Shown: positions 35,062 through 43,393 of the stretch, piece after piece
Numbering within the stretch: the stretch's first letter is position 1
Layout: each line of letters begins with the position of its first letter
Source of the DNA: Acidobacteriota bacterium
GTDB taxonomy: Bacteria > Acidobacteriota > Thermoanaerobaculia > Thermoanaerobaculales > Thermoanaerobaculaceae
Reading direction: 5' to 3'
DNA length: 46,373 bases
Assembly (NCBI GenBank): GCA_016213675.1
Contig: JACQZW010000003.1
Location: 1 to 46,373, forward strand
The notes under the pieces: model-generated
Database searches by the model: none
What the model was told of the DNA's origin: nothing
The model's input: the letters and a program-made list of their open reading frames with translations, nothing else
Made by a program: the position numbers and the translations under genes

Positions 35062-35665
35062 GCTGGCGCTGGTGGTGACCGGGGCGTGCGGGACACGCCT
35101 GGCCGCGCGTTTCGCGGAGCTGGCGGCGAGCCACCCGCAGGTCGAGACGCTCCACGTGGTGCTCTCCGACGGTGCCCGCTTCGTCGTCGCCGACGAGCTG
35201 GGGGCCGACCGGGCGACGCCCGCCGGGTTCGTCGCCGGCCTCGCCCTGAAGCCGGCCGCGCGACGCAGGGTGAAGACGTGGGCCGAGGCCGACATGAACG
35301 CGCCGATCGCCTCGGGCTCGCACCGGCTCGCGGGCGTGGTCGTGCTGCCGTGCTCGGCGGCGACCGCCTGCTCACTGGCGGCCGGGGTGTCGCGCGGCCT
35401 CGGCCAGCGCGTCGGCGACGTGGCGCTCAAGCAACGCTGGCCGTTGCTCCTCGGCTTCCGCGAGACCCCGCTGTCGGCGATCCACCTGCAGGCGCTGCTC
35501 ACCCTGACGCAGGCCGGGGGCGTCGTGGTCCCGCCGATCCCCGCCTACTACCTCGGCGGCGACGAGATGCCCCGCTTCGTCGACCACTACTGCGTGCGCC
35601 TCTTCGACCTCCTCGGCCTGCCCGTGAACCGTGCCGACCTGCGCTGGCGGGGCGAGGAGGCATGA
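35051..35665 (+). CDS. ubiX: Flavin prenyltransferase UbiX-like
   Basis: 204 aa. UbiX family makes prenylated FMN used by UbiD-type decarboxylases. N-terminal VVTGACGTRLAARF is the FMN-binding loop. IASGSHRLAGVVVLPCSAATA, LLLGFRETPLSAIHL and GGVVVPPIPAYY follow the family order. A longer-than-usual start is replaced by ATG at 35051. The immediately following ubiA supports a role in quinone synthesis, perhaps the futalosine pathway; no ubiD is in the window. Confidence 0.88.
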   Translation: MGVELALVVTGACGTRLAARFAELAASHPQVETLHVVLSDGARFVVADELGADRATPAGFVAGLALKPAARRRVKTWAEADMNAPIASGSHRLAGVVVLPCSAATACSLAAGVSRGLGQRVGDVALKQRWPLLLGFRETPLSAIHLQALLTLTQAGGVVVPPIPAYYLGGDEMPRFVDHYCVRLFDLLGLPVNRADLRWRGEEA

Positions 35666-36525
35666 GTCCCCTGACCACGCTCCGCACGGCCGGCGAGCTG
35701 GTCCGCTTCTCGCACACGGTCTTCGCCCTGCCGTTCGCCCTCATCGCCGCCCTGGCCGCCGCCGGCGGGCTGCCCGCCTGGCGGGTGCTGGGATGGATCC
35801 TCGTCGCCATGGTCGGCGCCCGCACCGCGGCGATGGCGTTCAACCGGCTCGCCGATCACGCCATCGACGCCGCGAACCCCCGGACCGCCGGCCGGCCGCT
35901 CCCCACCGGCCGGCTGTCCCGGGGCTTCGCCTGGGGGTTGGTGGTCGCCGGCGGCGCGGTGCTGGTCGGCGCGGCCTGGCGCCTGAACCCGCTTTGTCTG
36001 GCGTTGTCCCCGCTCGCCCTGGTGTGGGTGCTGGGGTACTCGTACAGCAAGCGCTTCCTCGCCCTCTCCCACCTCTGGCTCGGGCTCGGCCTGGGGATCG
36101 CGCCGGTCGGCGCGTGGCTCGCGGTGCGCGGCAGCTTCGCGCTCTCGCCGATCGTCCTCGCCCTGGCGGTGACCTGCTGGGTCGCCGGGTTCGACGTCCT
36201 CTACGCCCTCCAGGACGAGGCGTTCGACCGCGCCCACGGGCTGCACTCGCTGCCGGCCCGCCTCGGCGCGGCCCGGGCGATCGCAGTCGCACGGGTACTG
36301 CACGCTGGCGCGGCCGTGGCGTTCGCCGCCTTCGCCGCGCTCCAGCACGGCGGCTGGGGGTTGTGGGCCGGGGTGCTCGCCGCCGCGGTGCTGCTCGTCT
36401 GGCAGCACTCGTTGATCGCCCCGGGACGGCTCGAGCGCCTCGACACCGCGTTCTTCACCGCCAACGGCGCGCTGTCGCTGCTCATGCTGGCGCTCTACGT
36501 GCTTGATATGATGATCGCCGCATGA
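35662..36525 (+). CDS. ubiA: UbiA-family prenyltransferase
   Basis: 287 aa, eight or nine membrane helices. The two Asp-rich motifs binding prenyl diphosphate are NRLADHAID (near residue 62) and YALQDEAFDRAHGLHSLPAR (near 180). ATG overlaps the ubiX stop and the end overlaps the kinase start. It attaches a prenyl chain to an aromatic acid in menaquinone or ubiquinone synthesis; with UbiX the MqnP type is likely. Confidence 0.88.
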   Translation: MSPLTTLRTAGELVRFSHTVFALPFALIAALAAAGGLPAWRVLGWILVAMVGARTAAMAFNRLADHAIDAANPRTAGRPLPTGRLSRGFAWGLVVAGGAVLVGAAWRLNPLCLALSPLALVWVLGYSYSKRFLALSHLWLGLGLGIAPVGAWLAVRGSFALSPIVLALAVTCWVAGFDVLYALQDEAFDRAHGLHSLPARLGAARAIAVARVLHAGAAVAFAAFAALQHGGWGLWAGVLAAAVLLVWQHSLIAPGRLERLDTAFFTANGALSLLMLALYVLDMMIAA

Positions 36526-37172
36526 CCGTCACCGCGCTCGGTGCGCGCCACATCGCCGTCGAGGGACCGATCGGGATCGGCAAGACCTCGCTGGTCGAAC
36601 GGCTCGCCACCCGCTTCGAGGGGGTCAAGATCCTCGAGGACGTGACCAACCCCTTCCTCTCCGACTTCTACCGTGGCCGGGCGGGCGCGGCCTTCCAGGT
36701 CCAGCTCTACTTCCTCCTCTCCCGTCACCAGCAGCACGTCGAGATCGCGCAGCGCGACCTCTTCACCCGGCTCATCGTGGCCGACTACACGATGCCGAAG
36801 GACCGGATCTTCGCGCGGATGAACCTCAACGACGAGGAGTTCCGCCTCTACGACCGGCTCTACCAGCTCCTCACCGTGCAGCTCCCCCGCCCCGACCTGG
36901 TGATCTACCTGGAGGGGAGCGTGGACACCTGCCTGCGGCGGATCCGCATCCGCGGACGGGAGTTCGAGCGGTCGATGGACCCCGACTACCTGCGGCGGCT
37001 GAAGGACGAGTACAACGCCTTCTTCTACCGCTACAACGACACGCCGCTGCTCGTCGTCAACACCGACGAGATCGACTTCGTGAAGAGCGGCGACGACTTC
37101 GACAACCTGGTTTCACAGATCGCGCGGACCCGGAAGGGGACGCAGGTGTACGTACCGCTCGGATCCGGCTAG
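36522..37172 (+). CDS. Deoxynucleoside kinase (deoxyadenosine/deoxycytidine kinase family)
   Basis: 216 aa. P-loop EGPIGIGKTSL, the substrate segment YTMPKDRIFARMNL, catalytic and lid regions ERL-like VYLEGSVDTCLRRIRIRGREFE. Family members salvage deoxynucleosides. ATG overlaps the ubiA stop; last gene of the GNAT-ubiX-ubiA unit. Followed by a 114-base gap before panB that contains no gene. Confidence 0.88.
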   Translation: MTVTALGARHIAVEGPIGIGKTSLVERLATRFEGVKILEDVTNPFLSDFYRGRAGAAFQVQLYFLLSRHQQHVEIAQRDLFTRLIVADYTMPKDRIFARMNLNDEEFRLYDRLYQLLTVQLPRPDLVIYLEGSVDTCLRRIRIRGREFERSMDPDYLRRLKDEYNAFFYRYNDTPLLVVNTDEIDFVKSGDDFDNLVSQIARTRKGTQVYVPLGSG

Positions 37173-37286
37173 GGACCGAGACGGGCACTCGTAGCACCAC
37201 GACGCAGGCCCGCCAGCACCGTCGGCGCGCGCCCACCACCCGGGGGCGACGCGGCCCGGCCCGGATCCGTCGGCCCGGAGGGACCG

Positions 37287-38249
37287 ATGGACAAGAAGAC
37301 AGGACAGAGGGGAGAGGGGAGAGGGGAGAGATCCCCCACCCGCCGAGAGACGAGACGGAGGCGGGGTCCGGGATCCGAGGCCCGTGCCTCCGCCCGGCCG
37401 GAGACGGCACAGACCACCGTGACGGTGCCGGAGGTGATGGCGGCCAAGGGGGTGCGGCGGCTGGTCATGGTGACGGCCACCGACGAGCCCTCCTCCCGGC
37501 TCGCCGACGCCGCGGGAATCGACCTCGTGCTGGTCGGCGACTCGCTGGCGATGGCGGCGCTCGGCCGGGCCGACACGCTCTCCGTGACGATGGACGAGAT
37601 GGTCCACCACACCCGCGCGGCGGCCGCCGGTGCGCGGCGGGCGCTCCTGATCGCCGACATGCCGTTCGGCTCGTACCAGGCCTCGGTGGCCGACGCGGTG
37701 CGCAACGCGTGCCGCCTGGTTGGCGAGGGAGGGGCCCGCGCCGTCAAGCTCGAGGGCTACCGCCCGGCCGAGGTGTCGGCGATCCGCGCCGCCGGGGTGC
37801 CGGTAGTTGCCCACCTCGGGCTCACGCCGCAGTCCGTGCACGCCTTCGGCGGGTACCGGGTCCAGGGACGGGAGGCGGAGCAGGCGCTGGTCCTCCTCGG
37901 CCAGGCCCGCGAGCTGGAGGCGGCAGGCGCGTTCCTGCTCGTGCTCGAGGCCATCCCACCGACTCTCGGCCGGGCGATCACGCAAGCCGTCGGGATCCCC
38001 ACCATCGGCATCGGCGCCGGTCCGGACTGCGACGGGCAGGTCCTGGTGGCGGCCGACCTGCTCGGGCTGACGACGGGCCCGCTGCCCCGCTTCGTCCGCC
38101 GTTACGCCGAGTTGGACACCGTGATCCGTGCGGCCGTCGAGGCGTTTGCCGCCGATGTGCGCGTCGGTACCTACCCGGCGGACGAGGAGTGCTACCCGGA
38201 TCCGCCGGGTCTCGAGGCGGTCATGGCCCGCTGCCTCGCGGAGGGGTGA
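37287..38249 (+). CDS. panB: 3-methyl-2-oxobutanoate hydroxymethyltransferase PanB, with repeat-derived N-terminus
   Basis: First step of pantothenate synthesis. From ATG at 37287 (GGAGGGA six bases upstream) the protein is 320 aa. The family core begins at about residue 45 (VTVPEVMAAKGVRRLVMVTATD) and is complete, with DLVLVGDSLAM, GARAVKLEGYRPAE, HLGLTPQSVHAFGG and GIGAGPDCDGQVL. Residues 5 to about 40 are a low-complexity Arg/Gly/Glu stretch encoded by a G-run repeat, with no counterpart in PanB. An alternative start is GTG at 37419 (276 aa), the normal family length, but its ribosome site is poor. Confidence 0.88.
   Translation: MDKKTGQRGEGRGERSPTRRETRRRRGPGSEARASARPETAQTTVTVPEVMAAKGVRRLVMVTATDEPSSRLADAAGIDLVLVGDSLAMAALGRADTLSVTMDEMVHHTRAAAAGARRALLIADMPFGSYQASVADAVRNACRLVGEGGARAVKLEGYRPAEVSAIRAAGVPVVAHLGLTPQSVHAFGGYRVQGREAEQALVLLGQARELEAAGAFLLVLEAIPPTLGRAITQAVGIPTIGIGAGPDCDGQVLVAADLLGLTTGPLPRFVRRYAELDTVIRAAVEAFAADVRVGTYPADEECYPDPPGLEAVMARCLAEG
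37290..37378. repeat. G-run minisatellite inside the 5' end of panB
   Basis: Units cagaggggagaggggagagg and gcggggtccggg continue the intergenic repeat types seen at 11174-11230 and 26251-26317, but here lie within the panB reading frame between the ribosome site/ATG and the conserved core. Confidence 0.6.
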
Positions 38250-38250
38250 C

Positions 38251-39102
38251 GTGCTGCTCGTGACCACGATCGCCGCCGTCCGTGCGCGTCGCGAGGAGCT
38301 GGCCCGGCTCGGGCGCCGCCTCGCCTTCGTCCCGACCATGGGTGCGCTGCACGAGGGTCACCTCTCGCTGGTCCGGTTGGCCGGCGAGCACGCCGACGAG
38401 GTGTGGGCTTCGGTCTTCGTCAACCCGGCGCAGTTCGGCGCCGGCGAGGACCTCGACCGCTACCCGCGCGACCTCGAGCGGGACCGCGAGCTGCTCGCCG
38501 GCGCCGGCGCGGTGTTGCTCTTCGCTCCGGGCGTCAAGGAGATCTACCCGCAGCCGCCGGCCACCGTCGTCGACACGCCGGGCCTGGCGGCCGGCCTGTG
38601 CGGCGCCCACCGCCCCGGGCACTTCGGCGGCGTCGCCCTGGTCGTCGCCAAGCTGTTCAACATCGTCCAGCCCCACGTCGCCGTGTTCGGGGCCAAGGAC
38701 GCCCAGCAGGCGGCGGTCATCCGCCGGATGGCCGCCGACCTGAACTTCCCGGTCGAGATCGTCGTCGCGCCGACGGCCCGCGAGGCCGACGGCCTGGCGA
38801 TGTCGTCGCGCAACACATACCTGTCGGCCGAGGAACGGCGCGCCGCCACCGTGCTGCACCGGGCCCTGCAGTCCGCCCGGGCCGCCGCGCTGAGCGGCGA
38901 GCGCCGGGGACCGGCTCTCGAAGGGCTGTTGGCCGCCACGGTCGGCGGCGAGCCGCTGGCCCGCCTGCAGTACGCCGCCGCGGTCGATCCGACGACGCTG
39001 CGGCCCGTCCCGGCCGTCAAGGGACGGGTGCTCCTCGCGTTGGCCGTCCACCTCGGCGGGACCCGGCTGATCGACAACCTGCTCGTGGAAGGACTCGAGT
39101 GA
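38251..39102 (+). CDS. panC: Pantothenate synthetase PanC
   Basis: 283 aa, GTG start one base after the panB stop, with GAGGGG upstream. Joins pantoate and beta-alanine using ATP. Motifs FVPTMGALHEGHLSLV (HxGH), VFVNPAQFG, HRPGHFGGVALVVAKLF and VAVFGAKDAQQ, and the MSSRN/KMSKS-like loop are present. The panC stop overlaps panD (TGATG). Confidence 0.95.
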   Translation: MLLVTTIAAVRARREELARLGRRLAFVPTMGALHEGHLSLVRLAGEHADEVWASVFVNPAQFGAGEDLDRYPRDLERDRELLAGAGAVLLFAPGVKEIYPQPPATVVDTPGLAAGLCGAHRPGHFGGVALVVAKLFNIVQPHVAVFGAKDAQQAAVIRRMAADLNFPVEIVVAPTAREADGLAMSSRNTYLSAEERRAATVLHRALQSARAAALSGERRGPALEGLLAATVGGEPLARLQYAAAVDPTTLRPVPAVKGRVLLALAVHLGGTRLIDNLLVEGLE

Positions 39103-39488
39103 TGCTGCGACCATTCCTCCGCGCCAAGCTCCACCGCGCCCGCGTGACCCGCTGCGACCTCGACTACGTGGGCTCGATCACCATCGACCGCGACCTCCTC
39201 GAGGCCGCCGACCTCCTGCCGCTCGAGGAGGTCGACGTCTACAACATCACCCGCGGCACGCGCTTTACCACCTACTGCATCCCCGGCGCGGCCGGCGGCG
39301 GCGAGATCGGCGTCAACGGCGCCGCCGCCCACCTCGCCGCGGTCGACGACCTCGTCATCGTCGCTGCCTACTGCCAGCTCGACCGCGAGGACATCCCGCA
39401 CCACCGGGCGCGGATCGTGCTGGTCAACGACCTCAACCGCGTCGCCGAGATCCGCGAGCAGACCCCCTTCGACCTCCCCGATGCCTGA
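39102..39488 (+). CDS. panD: Aspartate 1-decarboxylase PanD
   Basis: 128 aa proenzyme that cleaves itself between Gly24 and Ser25 in YVGSITID to create the pyruvoyl group, then makes beta-alanine for PanC. Substrate-binding NITRGTRFTTYCIPG and NGAAAHL segments are present. Completes the panBCD set. Confidence 0.95.
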   Translation: MLRPFLRAKLHRARVTRCDLDYVGSITIDRDLLEAADLLPLEEVDVYNITRGTRFTTYCIPGAAGGGEIGVNGAAAHLAAVDDLVIVAAYCQLDREDIPHHRARIVLVNDLNRVAEIREQTPFDLPDA

Positions 39489-39507
39489 CGTCGAGGCACA
39501 CGCAGAA

Positions 39508-39535
39508 AGGGCAGGCGATGGTGTCCGCCTGCCCT
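39508..39535. terminator. Hairpin between panD and the TPR gene
   Basis: Perfect 10-bp stem AGGGCAGGCG (39508-39517) / CGCCTGCCCT (39526-39535), loop atggtgtc, in the gap between convergent genes. On the minus strand it is followed by TTTCT. Confidence 0.75.
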
Positions 39536-39588
39536 GACGTGCGCGGTCGGCCGGTGCCCGCGCGGGCAGCGGCCAGGAGTGGTGCGGA

Positions 39589-40506
39589 CTACAGGTACTT
39601 CAGCATCTCCGTTGCTGTCGGAGCTTCGACGTGCGTCGGTGCGACCTGGAGGAACGTCGTGAACAGCTCCTTGGCCTTCGGGCTGTCTCCCATCCGGACG
39701 CAGATCATCCCCAACTGGTAGAGGGCGTCGGGGTACTTCGGGTCGATCTCCAGCGCCTTCTCGAGCAGTGGCTTGGCCTGGGCGTCGTCACCCTTGTTGA
39801 GATACCCGACCGCGTCGTTGTAGAAGACCACCGGATCGCCGGGGTTGGCGCCCTTGTAGGCGGTCATGTACCTCTCGAAGCCGGCGTTGTCGCCCTTCGC
39901 CTTGCACGTGTTGGCCGCCACCGCCAGGCACGCCGCGAAGTTCGGCGAGGCCGCCAGGCACTTCTCGGCCTCGGCCATCGCGTCGTCGAGCCGGCCGGCC
40001 TCCAGGTCGAGGTTCGCGAGCTGCAGCCAGGCCAGATGGAGGTTCGCGTCGGCGGCCGTGGCCGCGACGAACTTGGGGCGCGCCGCAGTCTTGTCGCCCT
40101 GCTCGAGGAGCGCCACCCCTTCGCGGAGAGCCGTCACCGCAGGCGGTTCGCTCGCGGCCTGGACCTCCTGCAGCGTCTGCAGGGTGAAGTCCAGCTCGAG
40201 GGTCTGCTGGCCGGTCAGCGGCTTGTTCAACTGCTCGAGGCCCTGGAAGCCCGGGGCCTCGACGTGGAACATGTACCTCTTGGTCGCGTCGACGATGAGG
40301 ATCGAGTACCTCCCCTTCCCGTCGACCTTGGGCTCCTGCCGGAACACCTTGATCTCCGGACAGGTGACGACCATCTTGGCATTGGGGATCGGGTTGCCCT
40401 TGGCGTCCCGGACCGTACCCTTGACTCTCCCCTGCGCTTGGGCGAGGAGTGCGGCCGGCACCAGGACCGCCACGAGCACGAGCGTGACAAGTCGAACGCA
40501 TTTCAT
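39589..40506 (-). CDS. Secreted TPR protein with carboxypeptidase-regulatory-like domain
   Basis: 305 aa. Signal peptide to about residue 24 (ALLAQAQ). A beta-sandwich of the carboxypeptidase D regulatory type follows (GRVKGTVRDAKGNPIPNAKM... to about 105). The C-terminal part has about four tetratricopeptide repeats (NLHLAWLQLANLDLEAGRLDDAMAEAEK, VVFYNDAVGYLNKGDDAQA, PDALYQLGMICVRMGDSPKA). Probably a periplasmic adaptor; partner unknown. Single gene. Confidence 0.83.
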   Translation of the reverse strand: MKCVRLVTLVLVAVLVPAALLAQAQGRVKGTVRDAKGNPIPNAKMVVTCPEIKVFRQEPKVDGKGRYSILIVDATKRYMFHVEAPGFQGLEQLNKPLTGQQTLELDFTLQTLQEVQAASEPPAVTALREGVALLEQGDKTAARPKFVAATAADANLHLAWLQLANLDLEAGRLDDAMAEAEKCLAASPNFAACLAVAANTCKAKGDNAGFERYMTAYKGANPGDPVVFYNDAVGYLNKGDDAQAKPLLEKALEIDPKYPDALYQLGMICVRMGDSPKAKELFTTFLQVAPTHVEAPTATEMLKYL

Positions 40507-40604
40507 TTCACAAGCCCTCCCGCAAAAGGCCGAAACGCCTCATCGACCGCAGTGTACGCCGGGCTTCGAGAACTGGCAAACGGGAGTTCGCGACGGGTCC
40601 GGTT

Positions 40605-40979
40605 TCAGTCGAAGGCCGGCTCGGGCTCGGGGTCGCCCTCGGGAGCCGGGACACCGCTCGCCATCTCGGCCACCCAGCGGTGGAAGTTGGGCTCGGCGGT
40701 GGAGACCGCGAACTCGAGGATCTCCGGCAGCTCGTAGGAGTGCAGCTCGCGGATCGCCTCGGAGACCGCCGCAAACAGGGAGTGTCGGGTCTTGATCAGG
40801 AGCAGGTACTCGCTGTCGGTGCAGATCTTCCCCTTCCAACGGTAGACCGAGCGGAGGCAGGGGATGACGTTGATGCAGGTCGCCAGCGAGCGGGCCACCA
40901 GCTCCTCGGAGATCTCGACCGCCTGCTGCTCGGTTCCCACCGAGGTGACGATCACCGAGATCGGTTCCAGCTCCGCCAT
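40605..40979 (-). CDS. cutA: CutA1-type divalent-ion tolerance protein
   Basis: 124 aa from ATG at 40979; a trimeric small protein. Family sequence VIVTSVGTEQQAVEISEELVARSLATCINVIP, SVYRWKGKICTDSEYLLLIKT and SYELPEI is complete. An upstream GTG (41009) would add ten residues, but TAACGT lies seven bases before the ATG. The C-terminus has an extra acidic Pro/Glu tail. Function in metal tolerance is disputed in the literature. Confidence 0.9.
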   Translation of the reverse strand: MAELEPISVIVTSVGTEQQAVEISEELVARSLATCINVIPCLRSVYRWKGKICTDSEYLLLIKTRHSLFAAVSEAIRELHSYELPEILEFAVSTAEPNFHRWVAEMASGVPAPEGDPEPEPAFD

Positions 40980-40986
40980 CCGGGTC

Positions 40987-40992
40987 ACGTTA
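40987..40992 (-). promoter_or_regulatory. -10-like box (TAACGT) seven bases before cutA
   Basis: TAACGT-N7-ATG on the minus strand; weaker than the N6 examples. Confidence 0.35.
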
Positions 40993-41085
40993 CGCTGTGG
41001 GAGGTTCACCCGTCAAGCGCCGACCGACGCGGTCCCCTCGCCAACGGACGCCAAACGCGCTACATTGTTCTCGTACCGTGAATTC

Positions 41086-41433
41086 GGGGGCGTACCGGGT
41101 TCGACGGGGGACAGTTGGGCCGCCGGCAGCGTGTCGTGGTCGCCGCCACGTAAAACAGGCGAACCTAACACCTGCCAACTCTGAACTGGCACTGGCTGCT
41201 TAACCTCAGCCACGGCGTGATCGCCGGACCCCGCCTGCGGTCCTGATCACGACGACGCGAAGTAGGCTGGGTCGTCGCTTCGCCCGGCAGCGACGACCGA
41301 GAACTTACGGGCTGGCCGCACGGTCGGAGGCCTGAGTCCAGCCGGCGCGGCGAGATTGAACCACAGGCTGCACACGGAGATACCGGCGGGACAGGTCCTT
41401 CGGACGGGGGTTCGATTCCCCCCGCCTCCACCA
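41086..41433 (+). ncRNA. ssrA: Transfer-messenger RNA (tmRNA, ssrA)
   Basis: 348 bases. The 5' end GGGGGCG pairs with CGCCTCC near the 3' end (one G-U), giving the acceptor stem, and the sequence ends ACCA. The 5' part GTACCGGGTTCGACGGGGG and the T arm GGGGG-TTCGATT-CCCCC are typical. The resume codon is GCG at 41159; the tag reads ANLTPANSELALAA then TAA (41201-41203), ending in the ALAA degron. It rescues stalled ribosomes and marks the broken product for proteolysis. Confidence 0.95.
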
Positions 41434-41441
41434 CCTCATCC

Positions 41442-41463
41442 TGGGGGGCCTCGCGGCCCCCCA
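41442..41463. terminator. Hairpin after tmRNA
   Basis: Nine-bp perfect stem TGGGGGGCC (41442-41450) / GGCCCCCCA (41455-41463), loop tcgc, nine bases past the tmRNA 3' end. Its right arm runs into the first of the 121-bp repeats. Confidence 0.75.
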
Positions 41464-41818
41464 CCCAACCTCCGCCGCGAATGCCCCCCAGACCCCCAGG
41501 CGCTCCGCGGGAGTGAATCCCGCTCCGCGCCTCGACGCGCCCCCACCCGGCACCCACCCTCCCGGATCATCGAGTTGCCCGACCACCACCCGCCGCGAAC
41601 TGTGCCCCCCGAACCCCCCGCGCTCCGGGCGAGTGAATCGCCCTCCGCGCCCTGACGCGCCCCCCTCCCGGCACCCACCCGCCCAGTTCACCAGACTGCC
41701 CGACCACCACCCGCCGCGAACTGTGCCCCCCGAACCCCCCGCGCTCCGGGCGAGTGAATCGCCCTCCGCGCCTCTGTCGCGCCCCCACCCAGCGCCCACG
41801 CACAAGAATCCGCTTGCA
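41456..41818. repeat. Three tandem 121-bp units, each with a conserved hairpin
   Basis: Units begin near 41456, 41577 and 41698; the last two are almost identical, the first diverged. Each contains gcgctcc, then a six-bp hairpin around GTGAA, then ctccgcg. The hairpin stem is GCGGGA/TCCCGC in unit 1 and GGGCGA/TCGCCC in units 2 and 3, with the loop unchanged. The frames that stay open here are low-complexity Pro/Arg/Gly and are judged not to be genes. Confidence 0.75.
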
Positions 41819-41870
41819 CGACTGGACTACGACCTGTCTAATGGGTCGTCAACCCCGGAGGGGTCCGCGA

Positions 41871-43136
41871 ATGGATAACGACGAGTGCACCTGCGTTGCG
41901 CGACGAGGCTCTTCCCGTTCCCAGGCCTTCTCCAAGCCTGCCTCTCCAAGGCTCACTCGACACCCAATCCTCCCCTGGCTCTCGAGTCGGCTGCTTGCAG
42001 GACAAAGAGCAGTTCCGGTCCTACTTGCCTTCCTAATCGCACCTCAATACGTCAGCGGCCGGGAGCTCGTCATCAGGTTCGTCGACACAACGAACAGGGC
42101 AGTCCGGGTCTCGAAGGCTGAGCTGCTTCTGGTTGCATGGGGCGAAACGGAGCGAGTCGCGCTCGCCCCCCTCGATAGTGCTATTCGCGTCGAACTCAGT
42201 CGTTCGTGGTTGTGTGCACGGTGGCCGGCCCGCTGCATGGACCTCGAGAAGGCCTACATCTACGTACAGGCGGACGGATACGTCCCCATTCGATCGGAAC
42301 CCTTCAGGTGGCCTGCCGTGGAGGCCACCGTCCCAGACCCTGGAAGTGTTTCGGCCAGGATTGACTTCCGCCAGGGCACGTCGGTCCCGCTCACTGCAAA
42401 CGAGGATGCGGCGCTTGCGGTGACACTCCGCCGGCCCGAGCCCCGATACGTGACGCTCGTGGGGGATCGCGGCGAGGCGTTGAGCGGCGAGCGCCTCTCC
42501 GCCAACATGTTCTGGTCCCGTTCGAACCACTGCGGCGTGCTGGCGGGCGCCGACCCCCTCGGTGAGTTCGTGAGTGACAGTGCGGGTCGGATTGCGCTTC
42601 CGGACGGTGACTACGAGTACGCACTGGTCCTTCGTGACAGCCGGAGTGTCTTTCGCTCGCCTCCTCAACGTGAGGAGCCGACCCTACTCAGCTATCTCCC
42701 GAAACCAGACACGACTCTCCACGTTCACAGGTTCGTGCGCCGACCGCTGCGTGTTCACGTCCTCAGCCACGGGCGACCCGTATCTCACGCCGTGCTGAAC
42801 GGCCGAGTTGCCAATTGCGGCTGTGGCGCATGCGAGGGACCCATCGCCGTTTCCGACACCGAGGGTCGCATGGCAGTTGACGAGTTCTATCCGGAGGACA
42901 TCGGAGTTCTCTTCATCTGCAACGAGGATCGCAAGCCGGTTTGGCAACTGGCCCCCAGCGACCTGCCCGCCGGGACGCTCGTGATCGATCTCGGGCCGGA
43001 CTACTCGGTACAGCCACCTGGCACACCGTGTTACCCACCCCACCTCCGGCCTAGCGGCCCAGCGGGAGGGGGACGGGAGCGGGGCGCGAGGGCGGGCGGG
43101 GGAGAAAACCCCGCCGCTCCTGTGGCGAGGCCATAG
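41871..43136 (+). CDS. Unrecognised surface-type protein with repeated beta-sandwich-like segments
   Basis: 421 aa from ATG at 41871 (GGAGGGG site 10 bases upstream). A hydrophobic segment (AVPVLLAFLIAPQYVSG, about residues 47-63) follows a long basic N-terminus, like an unusual signal. Later parts resemble carboxypeptidase-regulatory-like domains: RYVTLVGDRGEALSGERL...DSAGRIALPDGDYEY and VHVLSHGRPVSHAVLNG...DTEGRMAVDEF. Base composition and codon use are visibly less GC-rich than the neighbours, which suggests later arrival. No function assigned. Confidence 0.62.
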   Translation: MDNDECTCVARRGSSRSQAFSKPASPRLTRHPILPWLSSRLLAGQRAVPVLLAFLIAPQYVSGRELVIRFVDTTNRAVRVSKAELLLVAWGETERVALAPLDSAIRVELSRSWLCARWPARCMDLEKAYIYVQADGYVPIRSEPFRWPAVEATVPDPGSVSARIDFRQGTSVPLTANEDAALAVTLRRPEPRYVTLVGDRGEALSGERLSANMFWSRSNHCGVLAGADPLGEFVSDSAGRIALPDGDYEYALVLRDSRSVFRSPPQREEPTLLSYLPKPDTTLHVHRFVRRPLRVHVLSHGRPVSHAVLNGRVANCGCGACEGPIAVSDTEGRMAVDEFYPEDIGVLFICNEDRKPVWQLAPSDLPAGTLVIDLGPDYSVQPPGTPCYPPHLRPSGPAGGGRERGARAGGGENPAAPVARP

Positions 43137-43393
43137 ATCCGCAGCGCGCGGGTCACCGAGCGGCCGGATCGCCGTGGGGTGTCGGAGGCGCGAGGAGCGC
43201 AGCGACGAGCGAACACCGAGGGGCCCTACGGCGAGCCGGCCTGCTCGGTCGCGCGCGGAGGATCGCGCTGCCGGCCGCGTGGGAACGCGGCTGGCAGCGC
43301 AAGCCCGACACAGGGGCGGCCATACGAGGGGACGGACCTTGGTCCGTGACTGGCGGCAAGTCTGGGGGCAGGGCCGCCAAGCAGCGTGCGAGC
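43137..43393. repeat. Intergenic repeat patch with third copy of the window-start element
   Basis: Contains gcgaggagcgcagcgacgag (about 43187-43207), the reverse complement of the cgtcgctgcgctcctcgc segment in the 81-430 repeat, and from 43328 the palindromic head GGGGACGGACCTTGGTCCGT. No gene seen. The 257-base gap separates the unrecognised gene from the acyl-CoA dehydrogenase end. Confidence 0.65.

Noticed and set aside
37173..37286. Riboswitch or gene before panB
   Set aside because: No conserved structure recognised; only GC-rich sequence with scattered short inverted repeats.
41411..41433. Integration (att) site at the tmRNA 3' end
   Set aside because: No second copy of this 3' sequence and no integrase were found in the window.
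41456..41818. CRISPR array
   Set aside because: Units of 121 bp are contiguous with no unique spacers, and no cas genes are present.
41754..41870. Longer start for the unrecognised surface protein
   Set aside because: The extra residues come from the third 121-bp repeat and lack a ribosome site, whereas ATG 41871 has GGAGGGG.
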